Source: Actinomycetales bacterium JB111 (GTDB taxonomy: Bacteria; Actinomycetota; Actinomycetes; Actinomycetales; Actinomycetaceae). From it: a stretch of DNA of 64,000 bases. Both the position numbers and the translations under genes were made by a program. The stretch spans positions 1-64,000 of the forward strand of contig FUHX01000020.1 of the NCBI GenBank assembly GCA_900163555.1, given 5' to 3'. Positions 18,106 to 26,553 of the stretch are shown one piece after another (within the stretch, counting starts at the first letter, position 1; the number at the start of each line of letters is the position of its first letter). The notes under the pieces were generated by a model, which worked only from the letters and a program-made list of their open reading frames with translations, made no database searches and was not told the origin of the DNA.

Positions 18106-19716
18106 ATGAGAGTCATGGCGCAGATGTCGATGGTGATGAACCTCGACAAGTGCATCGGATGCCACACCTGTTCGGTCACCTGCAAGCAGGCGTGGACGAA
18201 CCGCCAGGGCACGGAGTACATCTGGTTCAACAACGTGGAGACGCGCCCCGGCCAGGGCTACCCCCGCGGCTACGAGGACCAGGAGAAGTGGCGCGGCGGC
18301 TGGGAGCTCGACCGGCGCGGCCGGCTGCGGCTCAAGGACGGCGGCCGCATCCACAAGCTGCTGCGGATCTTCAACAACCCCAAGCTGCCCGGCATCGAGG
18401 ACTACTACGAGCCGTGGACCTACGAGTACGACAACCTGCTGAACTCCCCGCAGCAGAAGACCATCCCGACGGCGCCGCCCAAGTCGCTTCTCACGGGCGA
18501 GCGGGTGCAGGTCCAGTGGTCGGGCAACTGGGACGACGACCTCGGCGGGACCTACGCGCACGGGGACAAGGACCCCATGCTCAAGGGCCTCGAGGACAAG
18601 GTGAAGCTCGACTTCGAGAACACCTTCATGTTCTACCTGCCGCGGATCTGCGAGCACTGCCTGAACCCGGCGTGCGCGGCCTCCTGCCCGTCCGGTGCGA
18701 TCTACAAGCGCGAGGAGGACGGCATCGTCCTGGTGGACCAGGACCAGTGCCGCGGCTGGCGCATGTGCGTCTCGGGCTGCCCGTACAAGAAGATCTACTT
18801 CAACCACAAGACCGGCAAGGCCGAGAAGTGCACGTTCTGCTACCCGAGGATCGAGGCCGGCGAGCCGACCGTCTGCTCGGAGACGTGCGTGGGGCGGCTG
18901 CGCTACATCGGTCTCGTCCTGTACGACGCCGACGCGGTCACCGCGGCCGCGTCGGTCGCCGACGAGCACGAGCTGCTCCAGGCGCAGAAGGACGTCATCC
19001 TCGACCCGTTCGACCCGGAGGTCCAGGACGCCGCCGAGCGCGCCGGCATCCCGCACGACTGGATGGAGGCGGCCAAGCGCTCCCCGATCTGGAAGCTCAT
19101 CAAGGAGTACGAGCTCGCCCTCCCCCTGCACCCGGAGTACCGCACGATGCCGATGGTCTGGTACGTGCCGCCGCTGTCCCCCATCGTCGACGTCGTCGCC
19201 GAGACCGGCGCGGACGCCGAGGACGCGGACACGCTGTTCACCGCCATCGACCAGATGCGCATCCCGGTCGAGTACCTCGCGAACCTGTTCACGGCGGGCG
19301 ACGTCGTCCCCGTCCAGCGGGTGCTCGCGCGCATGGCCGCGATGCGCTCCTATATGCGGGACATCAACCTGGGCAACGAGCCGGACGAGTCCATCGCCGA
19401 GTCGGTCGGGATGACCGGCGCCGCGATGGAGAAGATGTACCGGCTGCTCGCGATCGCGAAATACGACGACCGGTACGTCATCCCGACCGGCCACTCCGAG
19501 GCGGCCCACAACCTCGAGGGCATCGGCACGGACTGCCCGCTGAACTCCGACGGCGGCCCCGGGATGATGCACCTGCCCGAGCAGGACATGGGGATGGCCC
19601 CGGCCGGCCCGATCCAGACCCGGCCCACCGAGTCCGGCCGGATCAACCTGCTCAACTGGGACGGGAGGGGCCGCCCCGGCGGCCTGTTCCCCTCGCGACC
19701 GGCTGCGGCCACCTGA
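18106..19716 (+). CDS. narH: nitrate reductase beta subunit NarH
   Basis: NarH, 536 residues, is the electron-transfer subunit between NarI hemes and NarG. The four Cys clusters are visible: CIGCHTCSVTC near the N-terminus, CEHCLNPACAASCP, CRGWRMCVSGCPYKK (the Trp in place of a Cys marks the [3Fe-4S] site) and CTFC with the later C-x3-C of TVCSETCVGR. The ATG start has AAGGAG seven bases upstream, 27 bp after narG. The stop overlaps narJ by one base (TGATG). Confidence 0.97.
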   Translation: MRVMAQMSMVMNLDKCIGCHTCSVTCKQAWTNRQGTEYIWFNNVETRPGQGYPRGYEDQEKWRGGWELDRRGRLRLKDGGRIHKLLRIFNNPKLPGIEDYYEPWTYEYDNLLNSPQQKTIPTAPPKSLLTGERVQVQWSGNWDDDLGGTYAHGDKDPMLKGLEDKVKLDFENTFMFYLPRICEHCLNPACAASCPSGAIYKREEDGIVLVDQDQCRGWRMCVSGCPYKKIYFNHKTGKAEKCTFCYPRIEAGEPTVCSETCVGRLRYIGLVLYDADAVTAAASVADEHELLQAQKDVILDPFDPEVQDAAERAGIPHDWMEAAKRSPIWKLIKEYELALPLHPEYRTMPMVWYVPPLSPIVDVVAETGADAEDADTLFTAIDQMRIPVEYLANLFTAGDVVPVQRVLARMAAMRSYMRDINLGNEPDESIAESVGMTGAAMEKMYRLLAIAKYDDRYVIPTGHSEAAHNLEGIGTDCPLNSDGGPGMMHLPEQDMGMAPAGPIQTRPTESGRINLLNWDGRGRPGGLFPSRPAAAT

Positions 19717-20555
19717 TGGGCGCCCTCGCGAGGCTCGTGGAGCGAGCGTTCCCCGGGGTGACCACCTCCGGGCGGGAGAAGGCTGGGGACGGGTCGGGCG
19801 TCGTCGGGCGGCCCAGGGCGGCCGAGGGGAGGTCGCTGGCCGGCGACCCTCTCGAGGTCACGCGCGCCGTGTGGGCGGCGGCGTCGTGGCTGATCGACTA
19901 CCCCGGCGACGACCTGCTGACGCGGCTGGCGACCATCAAGGAGCTGACCGCGACCCTGCCGGAGAGGTTCCGCGCGCACCTCGACCCGGCGATCGACGCG
20001 ATCGGCTCCGGCGACCCGTTCGAGCTGCGTTCGAGGTACGTCGACACCTTCGACACCCGAAGGCGCGGCTGCCTGCACCTGACCTACTTCTCCTACGGGG
20101 ACACCCGCAAGCGGGGGCTCGCCCTCGTGCGGATCAAGGAGACCTACCGCCGCGCCGGCCTGCTCATCGAGGACACGGAACTGCCGGACCACCTCACCGT
20201 CGTCCTCGAGTTCGGCGCCGCGCACGACGAGCGGGGCGCCGAGAAGATCCTCCTCGCCAACCGGGCCGGGCTCGAGCTGCTGCGCCTGCACCTGGCCGAC
20301 ACGGACTCCCCGTGGCACGGCGTCATCGCCGCCGTGTGCGCGACGCTGCCGGCCCTGGACGGCTCGGACCGCGAGGCGGTCCGGGCGCTCGCCGAGAACG
20401 GGCCGGCCGAGGAGATGGTCGGTCTCGACGGGTACGGGGCCGACGACATGCCGCCGATCCTGCGCGGCGACGACTGCGACGCGTCCACGGGCGCGCCGAT
20501 CGGGGCGAGCCCGGGTGGCCGTCCGCAGATTCCACTGACCGTCAAGGGGCGTTGA
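19716..20555 (+). CDS. narJ: nitrate reductase assembly chaperone NarJ
   Basis: NarJ is a cytosolic TorD-family chaperone that binds apo-NarG and promotes cofactor insertion and membrane attachment; it is not part of the final enzyme. The 279-residue protein has the family's all-helical core, with WLIDYP near residue 61 and a YVDTFD segment followed by CLHLTYFSYGDTRKRG, the NarJ hallmark. The N-terminal 45 residues and the C-terminal tail (after about 240) are variable. The start ATG overlaps the narH stop. Confidence 0.93.
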   Translation: MGALARLVERAFPGVTTSGREKAGDGSGVVGRPRAAEGRSLAGDPLEVTRAVWAAASWLIDYPGDDLLTRLATIKELTATLPERFRAHLDPAIDAIGSGDPFELRSRYVDTFDTRRRGCLHLTYFSYGDTRKRGLALVRIKETYRRAGLLIEDTELPDHLTVVLEFGAAHDERGAEKILLANRAGLELLRLHLADTDSPWHGVIAAVCATLPALDGSDREAVRALAENGPAEEMVGLDGYGADDMPPILRGDDCDASTGAPIGASPGGRPQIPLTVKGR

Positions 20556-20557
20556 TC

Positions 20558-21283
20558 ATGACCGAGACCTGGCAGACCGTGCAGTGGATCGTCCTGCCCT
20601 ACGTGGCCCTGGCGGTCTTCGTGCTCGGCCACGTCTGGCGCTGGCGCGCCGACCAGTTCGGCTGGACCACGCGCTCCAGCCAGATCTACGAGTCGAAGCT
20701 GCTGCGCATCGGCTCCCCGCTGTTCCACTTCGGCATCATCGGGATCTTCTTCGGCCACGTGGTCGGCCTCGGCATCCCGAAGGCCTGGACGGACGCCGTC
20801 GGGATCTCCAACCACGCCTACCACCTCATGGCGGTGACGATCGGCCTGGCCGCGGCCGCCGCCTGCGTCGGCGGGCTGTTCCTCCTCATCTACCGACGAC
20901 GGACGAACCGCCGCGTGTTCGGCGCGACGACGGTCATGGACAAGGTCATGTACCTCGTCCTCGCCGTGACGATCCTCGCGGGGGTCGGGGCCACGCTGGT
21001 GGACTCCGTGCTCGGCAGCTACGACTACCGGGAGGGCGTGTCGATCTGGTTCCGGCAGTTCTGGACGCTGCGCCCGGACGTCGACCTCATGGCCTCGGCG
21101 CCGCTGCTGTTCCAGGTCCACGTGACCTCCGCGGTCGTCCTGTTCGCGCTGTGGCCGTTCACGCGGCTGGTGCACGTGTTCAGCGTGCCGATCGGGTACC
21201 TGTCCCGGCCGTACGTCGTCTACCGGTCCAAGGCATCCACCCCGTCCCAGGGGCGTCGTGGCTGGGAAGAGGTGAACTTCTGA
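20558..21283 (+). CDS. narI: nitrate reductase gamma subunit NarI (diheme cytochrome b)
   Basis: NarI, 241 residues, anchors NarGH to the membrane and oxidises quinol. Five membrane helices are visible. Candidate axial heme histidines include those in FHFGIIGIFFGHVVG and HAYHLMAVT and, in the last helices, FQVHVTSAVV and RLVHVFSVP, matching the known NarI pattern. It begins two bases after the narJ stop and its own stop overlaps the mobA-like start (TGATG). Confidence 0.95.
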   Translation: MTETWQTVQWIVLPYVALAVFVLGHVWRWRADQFGWTTRSSQIYESKLLRIGSPLFHFGIIGIFFGHVVGLGIPKAWTDAVGISNHAYHLMAVTIGLAAAAACVGGLFLLIYRRRTNRRVFGATTVMDKVMYLVLAVTILAGVGATLVDSVLGSYDYREGVSIWFRQFWTLRPDVDLMASAPLLFQVHVTSAVVLFALWPFTRLVHVFSVPIGYLSRPYVVYRSKASTPSQGRRGWEEVNF

Positions 21284-21906
21284 TGCCGGCCGCGATCGTC
21301 CTCGCGGGCGGGCGTGCCAGCCGGCTCGGTGGCGTGGCCAAGCCCGACGTGCGCGTCGGCGGGCGGCGGATGCTCGACCTCGTGCTCGAGGCGGTCGGGG
21401 CCGACGCCGGCTCGGATGGCGACGACGGGCGTGCGCCGGTGGTCGTCGTCGCGCCGGGCACGGTGGAGGTGCCGGACGACGTCGTCCTCACGCTGGAGGA
21501 CCCGCCGTTCGGCGGTCCGGCCTGCGGGGTCGCCGCGGGGCTGGCGGCCCTTAAGGGTGAGGCGCCGGCGGACGAGGTGCCGGACGAGCTCCTCGTCCTC
21601 GCCTGCGACCTGCCCGGGGCCGGCGCCATCGTCCGCGCCCTCCTCGGGTGCGGTCCCCTCCCCGACGACGCCGACGGCGCCGTCCTCACCCGCGACGACG
21701 GCAGCCCGGACTGGCTGGCGCTGCGCGTGCGGACCGCGTCCCTCGCCCGGGCCGTGGAGCTGCTCGGCGACCCGCGGAACAAGGCGATGCGCCGGCTGCT
21801 CGCGCCGCTGGTCCTCCACCCGGTGCCTGCTCCCGGGGCTCTGGCCAGGGACGTCGACACCTGGAGCGACCACGCAGCCTGGGAGGAACGCCATGTCGGT
21901 GTCTGA
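21283..21906 (+). CDS. mobA: molybdenum cofactor guanylyltransferase-like protein (MobA family)
   Basis: This is a 207-residue nucleotidyltransferase of the MobA/CofC fold that probably adds GMP to molybdopterin to form the MGD cofactor NarG needs. The N-terminal AIVLAGGRASRLGGVAKPDV is the substrate and nucleotide loop (LAGGxSxRxGxxK), and LLVLACDLPG supplies the metal-binding Asp. Its position as sixth gene of the nar operon, overlapping narI by one base, supports a role in nitrate reductase maturation. An unrelated NTP transferase cannot be fully excluded, but the context argues against it. Confidence 0.85.
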   Translation: MPAAIVLAGGRASRLGGVAKPDVRVGGRRMLDLVLEAVGADAGSDGDDGRAPVVVVAPGTVEVPDDVVLTLEDPPFGGPACGVAAGLAALKGEAPADEVPDELLVLACDLPGAGAIVRALLGCGPLPDDADGAVLTRDDGSPDWLALRVRTASLARAVELLGDPRNKAMRRLLAPLVLHPVPAPGALARDVDTWSDHAAWEERHVGV

Positions 21907-22216
21907 GTCCGCGCCGCCGCAGCGGGCGGAAGGGGCCGGTCGTCGTCGCGAGCGGCCGCCCGTGACGCAGCAGGAGGACTGGGCGACCCACCTGCGCCCC
22001 TGGCTTGGCGAGGCGTGCGCCGCCCTCGAGCTCGCGGACGAGACCGGCGACGTGGACACGATCCACGCGCTGACGGGCATCGTCGCGAGCGGGGTCCAGC
22101 GGTCGATGGCCCCGATCTCGTCCTACCTCGTCGGCCTCGCGGTGGGCCGCGGCATGCCGCTTCATGAGGCGATCGCGCGCGTCAGCGCGACGGTGCCGGT
22201 GCGCGGCCGCGACTGA
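21893..22216 (+). CDS. DUF6457 family protein
   Basis: This 107-residue protein has a single recognisable block from DWATHLRPWLGEACAALEL to SYLVGLAVGRG, which I recognise as DUF6457. That family is often next to molybdenum-cofactor or formate dehydrogenase accessory genes in actinomycetes. No catalytic motif is evident. The ATG at 21893 overlaps the end of mobA by 14 bases and has GGGAGG upstream. It is the last gene of the nar operon, so a supporting role in molybdoenzyme maturation is likely but unproven. Confidence 0.78.
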   Translation: MSVSESAPPQRAEGAGRRRERPPVTQQEDWATHLRPWLGEACAALELADETGDVDTIHALTGIVASGVQRSMAPISSYLVGLAVGRGMPLHEAIARVSATVPVRGRD

Positions 22217-22241
22217 CCGCGGGCGAGCGGACGGACGGCGA

Positions 22242-22273
22242 GGGGCTGCGGCCCGGAACGGCCCCGCAGCCCC
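22242..22273. terminator. hairpin terminator between nar operon and ubiX
   Basis: A 10-bp stem (GGGGCTGCGG with its complement) encloses a smaller CCG-GAA-CGG hairpin. It separates the convergent nar operon and the catabolic run. Confidence 0.7.
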
Positions 22274-22289
22274 GCTCCGTCGGCGGCGC

Positions 22290-22913
22290 CTACCGTTCCC
22301 CGCCGCTGCGCATGTCGGACCGGATGCCGGGCCACCGCTCGGCGAACCCGGCCTCGATGTCGAACAGGTCCAGGACGCGCCCCACCGTGTGGTCGACCAT
22401 CTCCTCGATGGTCGCCGGGTGCGCGTACAGGGCAGGGACGGGCGGCGCGATGACCGCGCCCAGCTCGCTGAGGTCCGCCATCGCGCGCAGGTGATTGCGG
22501 TGCAGCGGCGTCTCGCGCACCATCAGCACGAGCCTGCGCCGCTCCTTGAGCGTGACGTCCGCGGCCCGCGCGAGCAGCGACGACGTCACGCCCGACGCGA
22601 TCTCGGACATCGACTTCACGGAGCACGGCGCCACGATCATCCCGAGCGTCCGGTACGAGCCGGAGGAGATGGTGGCCCCGACGTCGTGGTTGGCGTGCAC
22701 GACGTCGGCGAGCTCCTCGATCTCGGCCGGCGGGACCTCGAGCTCCTGGCTGATCGTCAGGCGCCCGGCCTTGGAGATCACGAGGTGCGTCTCGATCGGG
22801 GTGTCGCGCAGCACCTCGAGGATGCGCCTGCCGTAGGCGGCTCCCGAGGCCCCCGAGATCCCGACGACGATCCGGGGCGTGAGGTCGGGCAGCGTCATCC
22901 GTGCCTCGCTCAT
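22290..22913 (-). CDS. ubiX: UbiX-like flavin prenyltransferase
   Basis: UbiX enzymes attach a dimethylallyl group to FMN and make the prenylated flavin that UbiD decarboxylases require. The 207-residue protein starts with the Rossmann-like VVGISGASGAAYGRRI, has VAPCSVKSMSEIASGVTSSL and VLMVRETPLHRNHLRAM, the standard FMN and phosphate-binding segments. It overlaps ubiD by four bases (ATGA), so cofactor maker and user are translationally coupled. It is the last gene of the leftward catabolic run. Confidence 0.94.
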   Translation of the reverse strand: MSEARMTLPDLTPRIVVGISGASGAAYGRRILEVLRDTPIETHLVISKAGRLTISQELEVPPAEIEELADVVHANHDVGATISSGSYRTLGMIVAPCSVKSMSEIASGVTSSLLARAADVTLKERRRLVLMVRETPLHRNHLRAMADLSELGAVIAPPVPALYAHPATIEEMVDHTVGRVLDLFDIEAGFAERWPGIRSDMRSGGER

Positions 22914-24325
22914 GACTCACTCCCCTTCTGCTCGCGCCAGCCGGTCCCCGCCTGCTGGAGAACCTGGTCCAGGTCGACATCGTCCTCCCCGGGCACACGG
23001 ATCCTCAAGTAGGTCATCTCGGGCGAGCCCGGCGGGACGGTCGCGTCGAAGCCGAGCTTGGAGCCCACGCCCCCGTCGGTGGACGGGTCGAGCTTCGAGC
23101 CCTGCGAGGCGTCGACGCGCACGAGGTCGCGGTCGGCCTGGAACCGGGTGGCCACCGCCCACTCCACCTCCTGCGGGTCGTGGACGTCGACGTCGGCGTC
23201 CACGACCGTGACGTGCTTGATGTCGTAGTGCGTCGCCATCGCCCCCAGGATGACGTTCGTGACCTCGCCGGGCTGCGGAGAGTCGACCTGGACGTACAGG
23301 TGGTACCGGCACACGCCGCCCATCGCGAGGTGGAGGTCCTTCACGCAGCTGAAGCTGCGGCGCAGGTGGGCGAGGAAGGACGCCTCGCGGGGGATCCCGC
23401 CGAGGAGGAGGTGCTCCCGCGCCCCGCCGACGATCGTGTGGAAGATCGGGTCCTTCCGGTGCGTGATCGCGTCGACCTCGATGACGTGCCGCTCGGCCCG
23501 CTCCCCGTAGTACTGGGGGAACTCGCCGAACGGGCCCTCCGGCTCGCGGCGGTGCGCGACCAGCCGGCCCTCGATGACGATCTCGGCGTCGGCGGGCACC
23601 CGCACGTCGTTGGTCGTGCACCGGGTGACCTCGAGCGGCGCGCCGCGCAGGGCGCCGGAGATCTCCAGCTCGTCCTGACCGAGCTCGACGATCGCCTGCG
23701 AGGACATGAGCGTGAGCGGGTCGACGCCGATGACGATCGCCACGTCGAGGTCGTCGCCCTGCGCCTCCCCCTCGGCGAAGAACGCCATGGTGTGCCGCGG
23801 CAGGATGAGGGCCCCGAGCGTTGTGGGCGAGCTGACCTGGAGCCGGTGGATCGAGACGTTCTGCCGGCCCGTGGAGCGCTGCCGCGCGATGAGCAGGCCG
23901 GCGGTGATGTAGCTGCCGGAGTCGTGCTCGTTGTGGGTGGGGATCGGCAAGGTCCGCTCGAGGTCGACCTCGGGCTCGACGACCTCCTGGCAGGGTGCGT
24001 CGCTCACCTCGACGCTCGGCACCGGGTTCGCGGTGGCCCGCGAGAACGCGGAGATCAGCTCGGACTCCCCCACGCCGATCGCCTCCGCCATCCACGCCCG
24101 CTGCGAGAGCAGGCCGGAGACCACAGGGACGTCGTGCCCGCTGGGGCGGGGGAAGAACGAGGTCGCCGTGCCGTCGAGGCGGTTGGCGATCCCCGCGACC
24201 CCGAACCGCAGGTCGGCGCCCGGCTTCGCGACGGCGAGCCTGCCTTCCCGCTCGGCGTGGTCGAGCCATCCTCGCAGGGAGGCTCCGGGCGGGAGGGTGG
24301 ACTGGTCGGTGGCCGGCGTCGTCAT
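22910..24325 (-). CDS. ubiD: UbiD family decarboxylase
   Basis: This is a 471-residue prenyl-FMN-dependent (de)carboxylase, which reversibly removes CO2 from aromatic, heteroaromatic or alpha,beta-unsaturated acids. The catalytic Glu pair is Glu263 and Glu268 in REPEGPFGEFPQYYG, with the same five-residue spacing as known UbiD enzymes, and a conserved Arg lies in SIHRLQV. The opening REGRLAVAKP and the C-terminal GFDATVP are family typical. The ATG at 24325 is preferred over the much longer open frame that overlaps the aldehyde dehydrogenase. Its place in a catabolic cluster rather than near menaquinone or ubiquinone genes points to degradation of an aromatic acid; the acid itself is unknown. 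Confidence 0.92.
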   Translation of the reverse strand: MTTPATDQSTLPPGASLRGWLDHAEREGRLAVAKPGADLRFGVAGIANRLDGTATSFFPRPSGHDVPVVSGLLSQRAWMAEAIGVGESELISAFSRATANPVPSVEVSDAPCQEVVEPEVDLERTLPIPTHNEHDSGSYITAGLLIARQRSTGRQNVSIHRLQVSSPTTLGALILPRHTMAFFAEGEAQGDDLDVAIVIGVDPLTLMSSQAIVELGQDELEISGALRGAPLEVTRCTTNDVRVPADAEIVIEGRLVAHRREPEGPFGEFPQYYGERAERHVIEVDAITHRKDPIFHTIVGGAREHLLLGGIPREASFLAHLRRSFSCVKDLHLAMGGVCRYHLYVQVDSPQPGEVTNVILGAMATHYDIKHVTVVDADVDVHDPQEVEWAVATRFQADRDLVRVDASQGSKLDPSTDGGVGSKLGFDATVPPGSPEMTYLRIRVPGEDDVDLDQVLQQAGTGWREQKGSES

Positions 24326-24353
24326 GGTCGGTGTGCTCCTTTGGCGCGTGCGG

Positions 24354-25736
24354 TCAGTGGGTGGTGTCCACGTGGAAGTGGACGTGCTTGAGCTCGGTGA
24401 ACTGTTCGAGGCCCTCGACCCCTCGGGTCCGGCCGAGGCCGGACATGCGGTGCCCGCCGGACGGTGCCTCGGCGTAGGACCGGTTGTAGCCGTTGACCCA
24501 CACGGTCCCGGCCCGCATCTGTCGGCTGACGTCGAACGCCCGGGAGACGTCCGCGGTCCACACGGCCGTGGCGAGCCCGAAGCTCGTGGCGTTGGCGAGG
24601 GCGATCGCCTCCTCCTCGTCCCGGTAGGACTCCAGGGACAGCACGGGGCCGAAGATGTCGTCCTGCACGATCGCGGAGGCCGGGTCCGCGTCCGCGACCA
24701 GGGCCGGGGTGAGGAAGTACCCCCGCGCCCCGTCCGGCCGGACGGGCTCACCCCCGACGACGACGCTCGCCTCGCGGCGCGCGAGGTCCACGTACGAGGA
24801 GACCTTCTCGAAGGCCGCCTCGCCGATGAGCGGGCCGAGGTCGACGCCCTCGTCCTCCGGCAGTCCGACGCGGAAGGATCCGAGCTGCGCGGCGAGCAGG
24901 TCGCGGGCCTCCGCAAGGCGGTCCTGCGGGACGATGACCCGCGTACACGCCATGCACATCTGTCCCGATGTCGTGATCGACGCGCGGCCCGCGAGCTCGA
25001 GCGCGCGGAGAAGGTCGCCGTCCGGCAGCACGAGGGTCGAGGCCTTGCCCCCGAGCTCGAGCAGGGGGCGGGTCATCGTCTCCGCCGCATCCCGCAGCAC
25101 GGCCTGGCCGGCCGCGGTCGAGCCCGTGATCGCGACCGCCGCGGTACCCGGGTGGCGCACGAGTGCCGACCCGACCTTCGCCCCACCGGCGAGGACCTGG
25201 ACGACGTCATCCTCGAGCCCGGCCTCGCGGCCGAGGGCGACGATCCGCTCGGTGACGGCGTGCGTCTGCGGGCTCGGCTTGACGATCGCCGTCACCCCGA
25301 CGGCGAGGGCCGGTGCGAGGTCGCGCAGCAGCAGGAGGACCGGCCAGTTCCACGGCGTGATGAAGATGGTCGGCCCGACCGGCTCCCGCACGAGGTGGGA
25401 CTCGCTGCCGTCGTGCAGGGCGCCGGCGCGGCCGAGCGGCAGCCGGGCGAGGCCGGCGTTGAACCGCAGCGCGTCGATGCTCCCGGCGACCTCGGCCCGC
25501 GCCTCGGCGATCACCTTCCCGGTCTCGGCCACGACCTGGGCGACGACGGACCCGGCCTCGGCCTCGATCCGGTCCGCCCAGGCGTTCATGATCTGGGCGC
25601 GCCGGCGGTGGTCCCGGCGCCACGGGCCGGCGAAGGCGGCCTCGGCCCGCGCGACGGCGTCCTCGATCTGGGCGGGGGTCGCGTCGTCGGGGATCGCGAG
25701 CTCCTCCTGGGAGACGGGGAGCAGGACGGTGCTCAT
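24354..25736 (-). CDS. aldehyde dehydrogenase (NAD(P)-dependent, benzaldehyde dehydrogenase-like)
   Basis: This 460-residue aldehyde dehydrogenase oxidises an aldehyde to the acid. Catalytic Cys261 sits in SGQMCMACTR and the general base Glu227 in LLELGGKAS; the nucleotide-binding FITPWNWP and GSTAAGQAV segments are present. At 460 residues it is slightly shorter than average (480-500), as aromatic aldehyde dehydrogenases often are. It overlaps the upstream SDR gene by four bases. With the ThDP-dependent enzyme in the same run, a keto acid to aldehyde to acid sequence is plausible. Confidence 0.92.
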   Translation of the reverse strand: MSTVLLPVSQEELAIPDDATPAQIEDAVARAEAAFAGPWRRDHRRRAQIMNAWADRIEAEAGSVVAQVVAETGKVIAEARAEVAGSIDALRFNAGLARLPLGRAGALHDGSESHLVREPVGPTIFITPWNWPVLLLLRDLAPALAVGVTAIVKPSPQTHAVTERIVALGREAGLEDDVVQVLAGGAKVGSALVRHPGTAAVAITGSTAAGQAVLRDAAETMTRPLLELGGKASTLVLPDGDLLRALELAGRASITTSGQMCMACTRVIVPQDRLAEARDLLAAQLGSFRVGLPEDEGVDLGPLIGEAAFEKVSSYVDLARREASVVVGGEPVRPDGARGYFLTPALVADADPASAIVQDDIFGPVLSLESYRDEEEAIALANATSFGLATAVWTADVSRAFDVSRQMRAGTVWVNGYNRSYAEAPSGGHRMSGLGRTRGVEGLEQFTELKHVHFHVDTTH

Positions 25737-26509
25737 ACGAACACCCCGCCGCCGTCGACGACGATGGTCTGTCCCGAGACGAACCCGGAAGACTCCCCCG
25801 CGAGCCACATGACGGCGCCGACGAGGTCGGCCGGGACCATCGACCGCTGGATCGAGCGGGTGGCAGAGACCTTGGCCATGTACTCGTCCGTGTTGACGGC
25901 GCGGGAGCCGGTGTCGTCGACCAGCCCGGGCGCGACCGCGTTCACGGTGGTGCCCTGCTGGCCGAGCTCGCGGGCGGCGGCGCGGGTCAGGCCCTCGACG
26001 GCCGCCTTGGACGCGACGTAGTGGGCGAAGCCGGGCGCCCCCATGCGGGTCACGGTCGAGGCCACGTTGACGATGCGTCCGCCCCCGCTGTCGGCCAGCG
26101 CGCCGGCGGCCGCCCTGATCGCCTGCCACGTGCCCGTGACGTTGACCCGCAGGACCCGCTCCCAGTCCGCCTCGGTGAGCTCGAGCAGCGACCGCTTGGG
26201 GCCGAGCCCGTGGTAGATCGCCGCGTTGTTGATCAGTGCATCGAGCCGGCCGGCGGTCTCGACGGCGGTCGCGACCGCCCGCGCGACGTCGGCGGCAACC
26301 GTGATGTCGCCCGCGACGAAGGTGGCGTTCCCCGGTCCGGCCGCCGTGGCCTCCTCCGCTAGGCGGGTGCCCTTCTCGGCGGCCTGCTCAAGGTCCATCG
26401 CGACGACGCGCGCTCCAGCCTCGGTCAGTGCGCGCAGGTACTCCTGGCCGATGTCGCCGACGACTCCGGTCAGGAGGACCGATCGTCCCTCGTATCCCGT
26501 GTGTGTCAC
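25733..26509 (-). CDS. SDR family oxidoreductase
   Basis: This is a 258-residue classical short-chain dehydrogenase/reductase. The cofactor motif is TGVVGDIGQ (a variant of TGxxxGIG), followed by NNA at the adenine-ring wall. The catalytic Ser is in NVAST and Tyr/Lys are in HYVASK. It ends with the common SGQTIVVDGGG. The GTG start at 26509 is chosen because it gives the family start and has an AAAGG upstream. It probably interconverts an alcohol and a ketone within the pathway; substrate not predictable. It is translationally coupled to the aldehyde dehydrogenase. Confidence 0.9.
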   Translation of the reverse strand: MTHTGYEGRSVLLTGVVGDIGQEYLRALTEAGARVVAMDLEQAAEKGTRLAEEATAAGPGNATFVAGDITVAADVARAVATAVETAGRLDALINNAAIYHGLGPKRSLLELTEADWERVLRVNVTGTWQAIRAAAGALADSGGGRIVNVASTVTRMGAPGFAHYVASKAAVEGLTRAAARELGQQGTTVNAVAPGLVDDTGSRAVNTDEYMAKVSATRSIQRSMVPADLVGAVMWLAGESSGFVSGQTIVVDGGGVFV

Positions 26510-26553
26510 TGGGTCTGTGCCTTTCTGGTCGTGGGTAGGTGCGGCCTCGGTCG

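Noticed and set aside
14173-19572. An 1800-codon open frame opposite narGH
   Set aside because: Its translation is a monotonous Val/Arg/Gly/Asp mix without motifs, explained by strong codon bias of narG and narH on the other strand.
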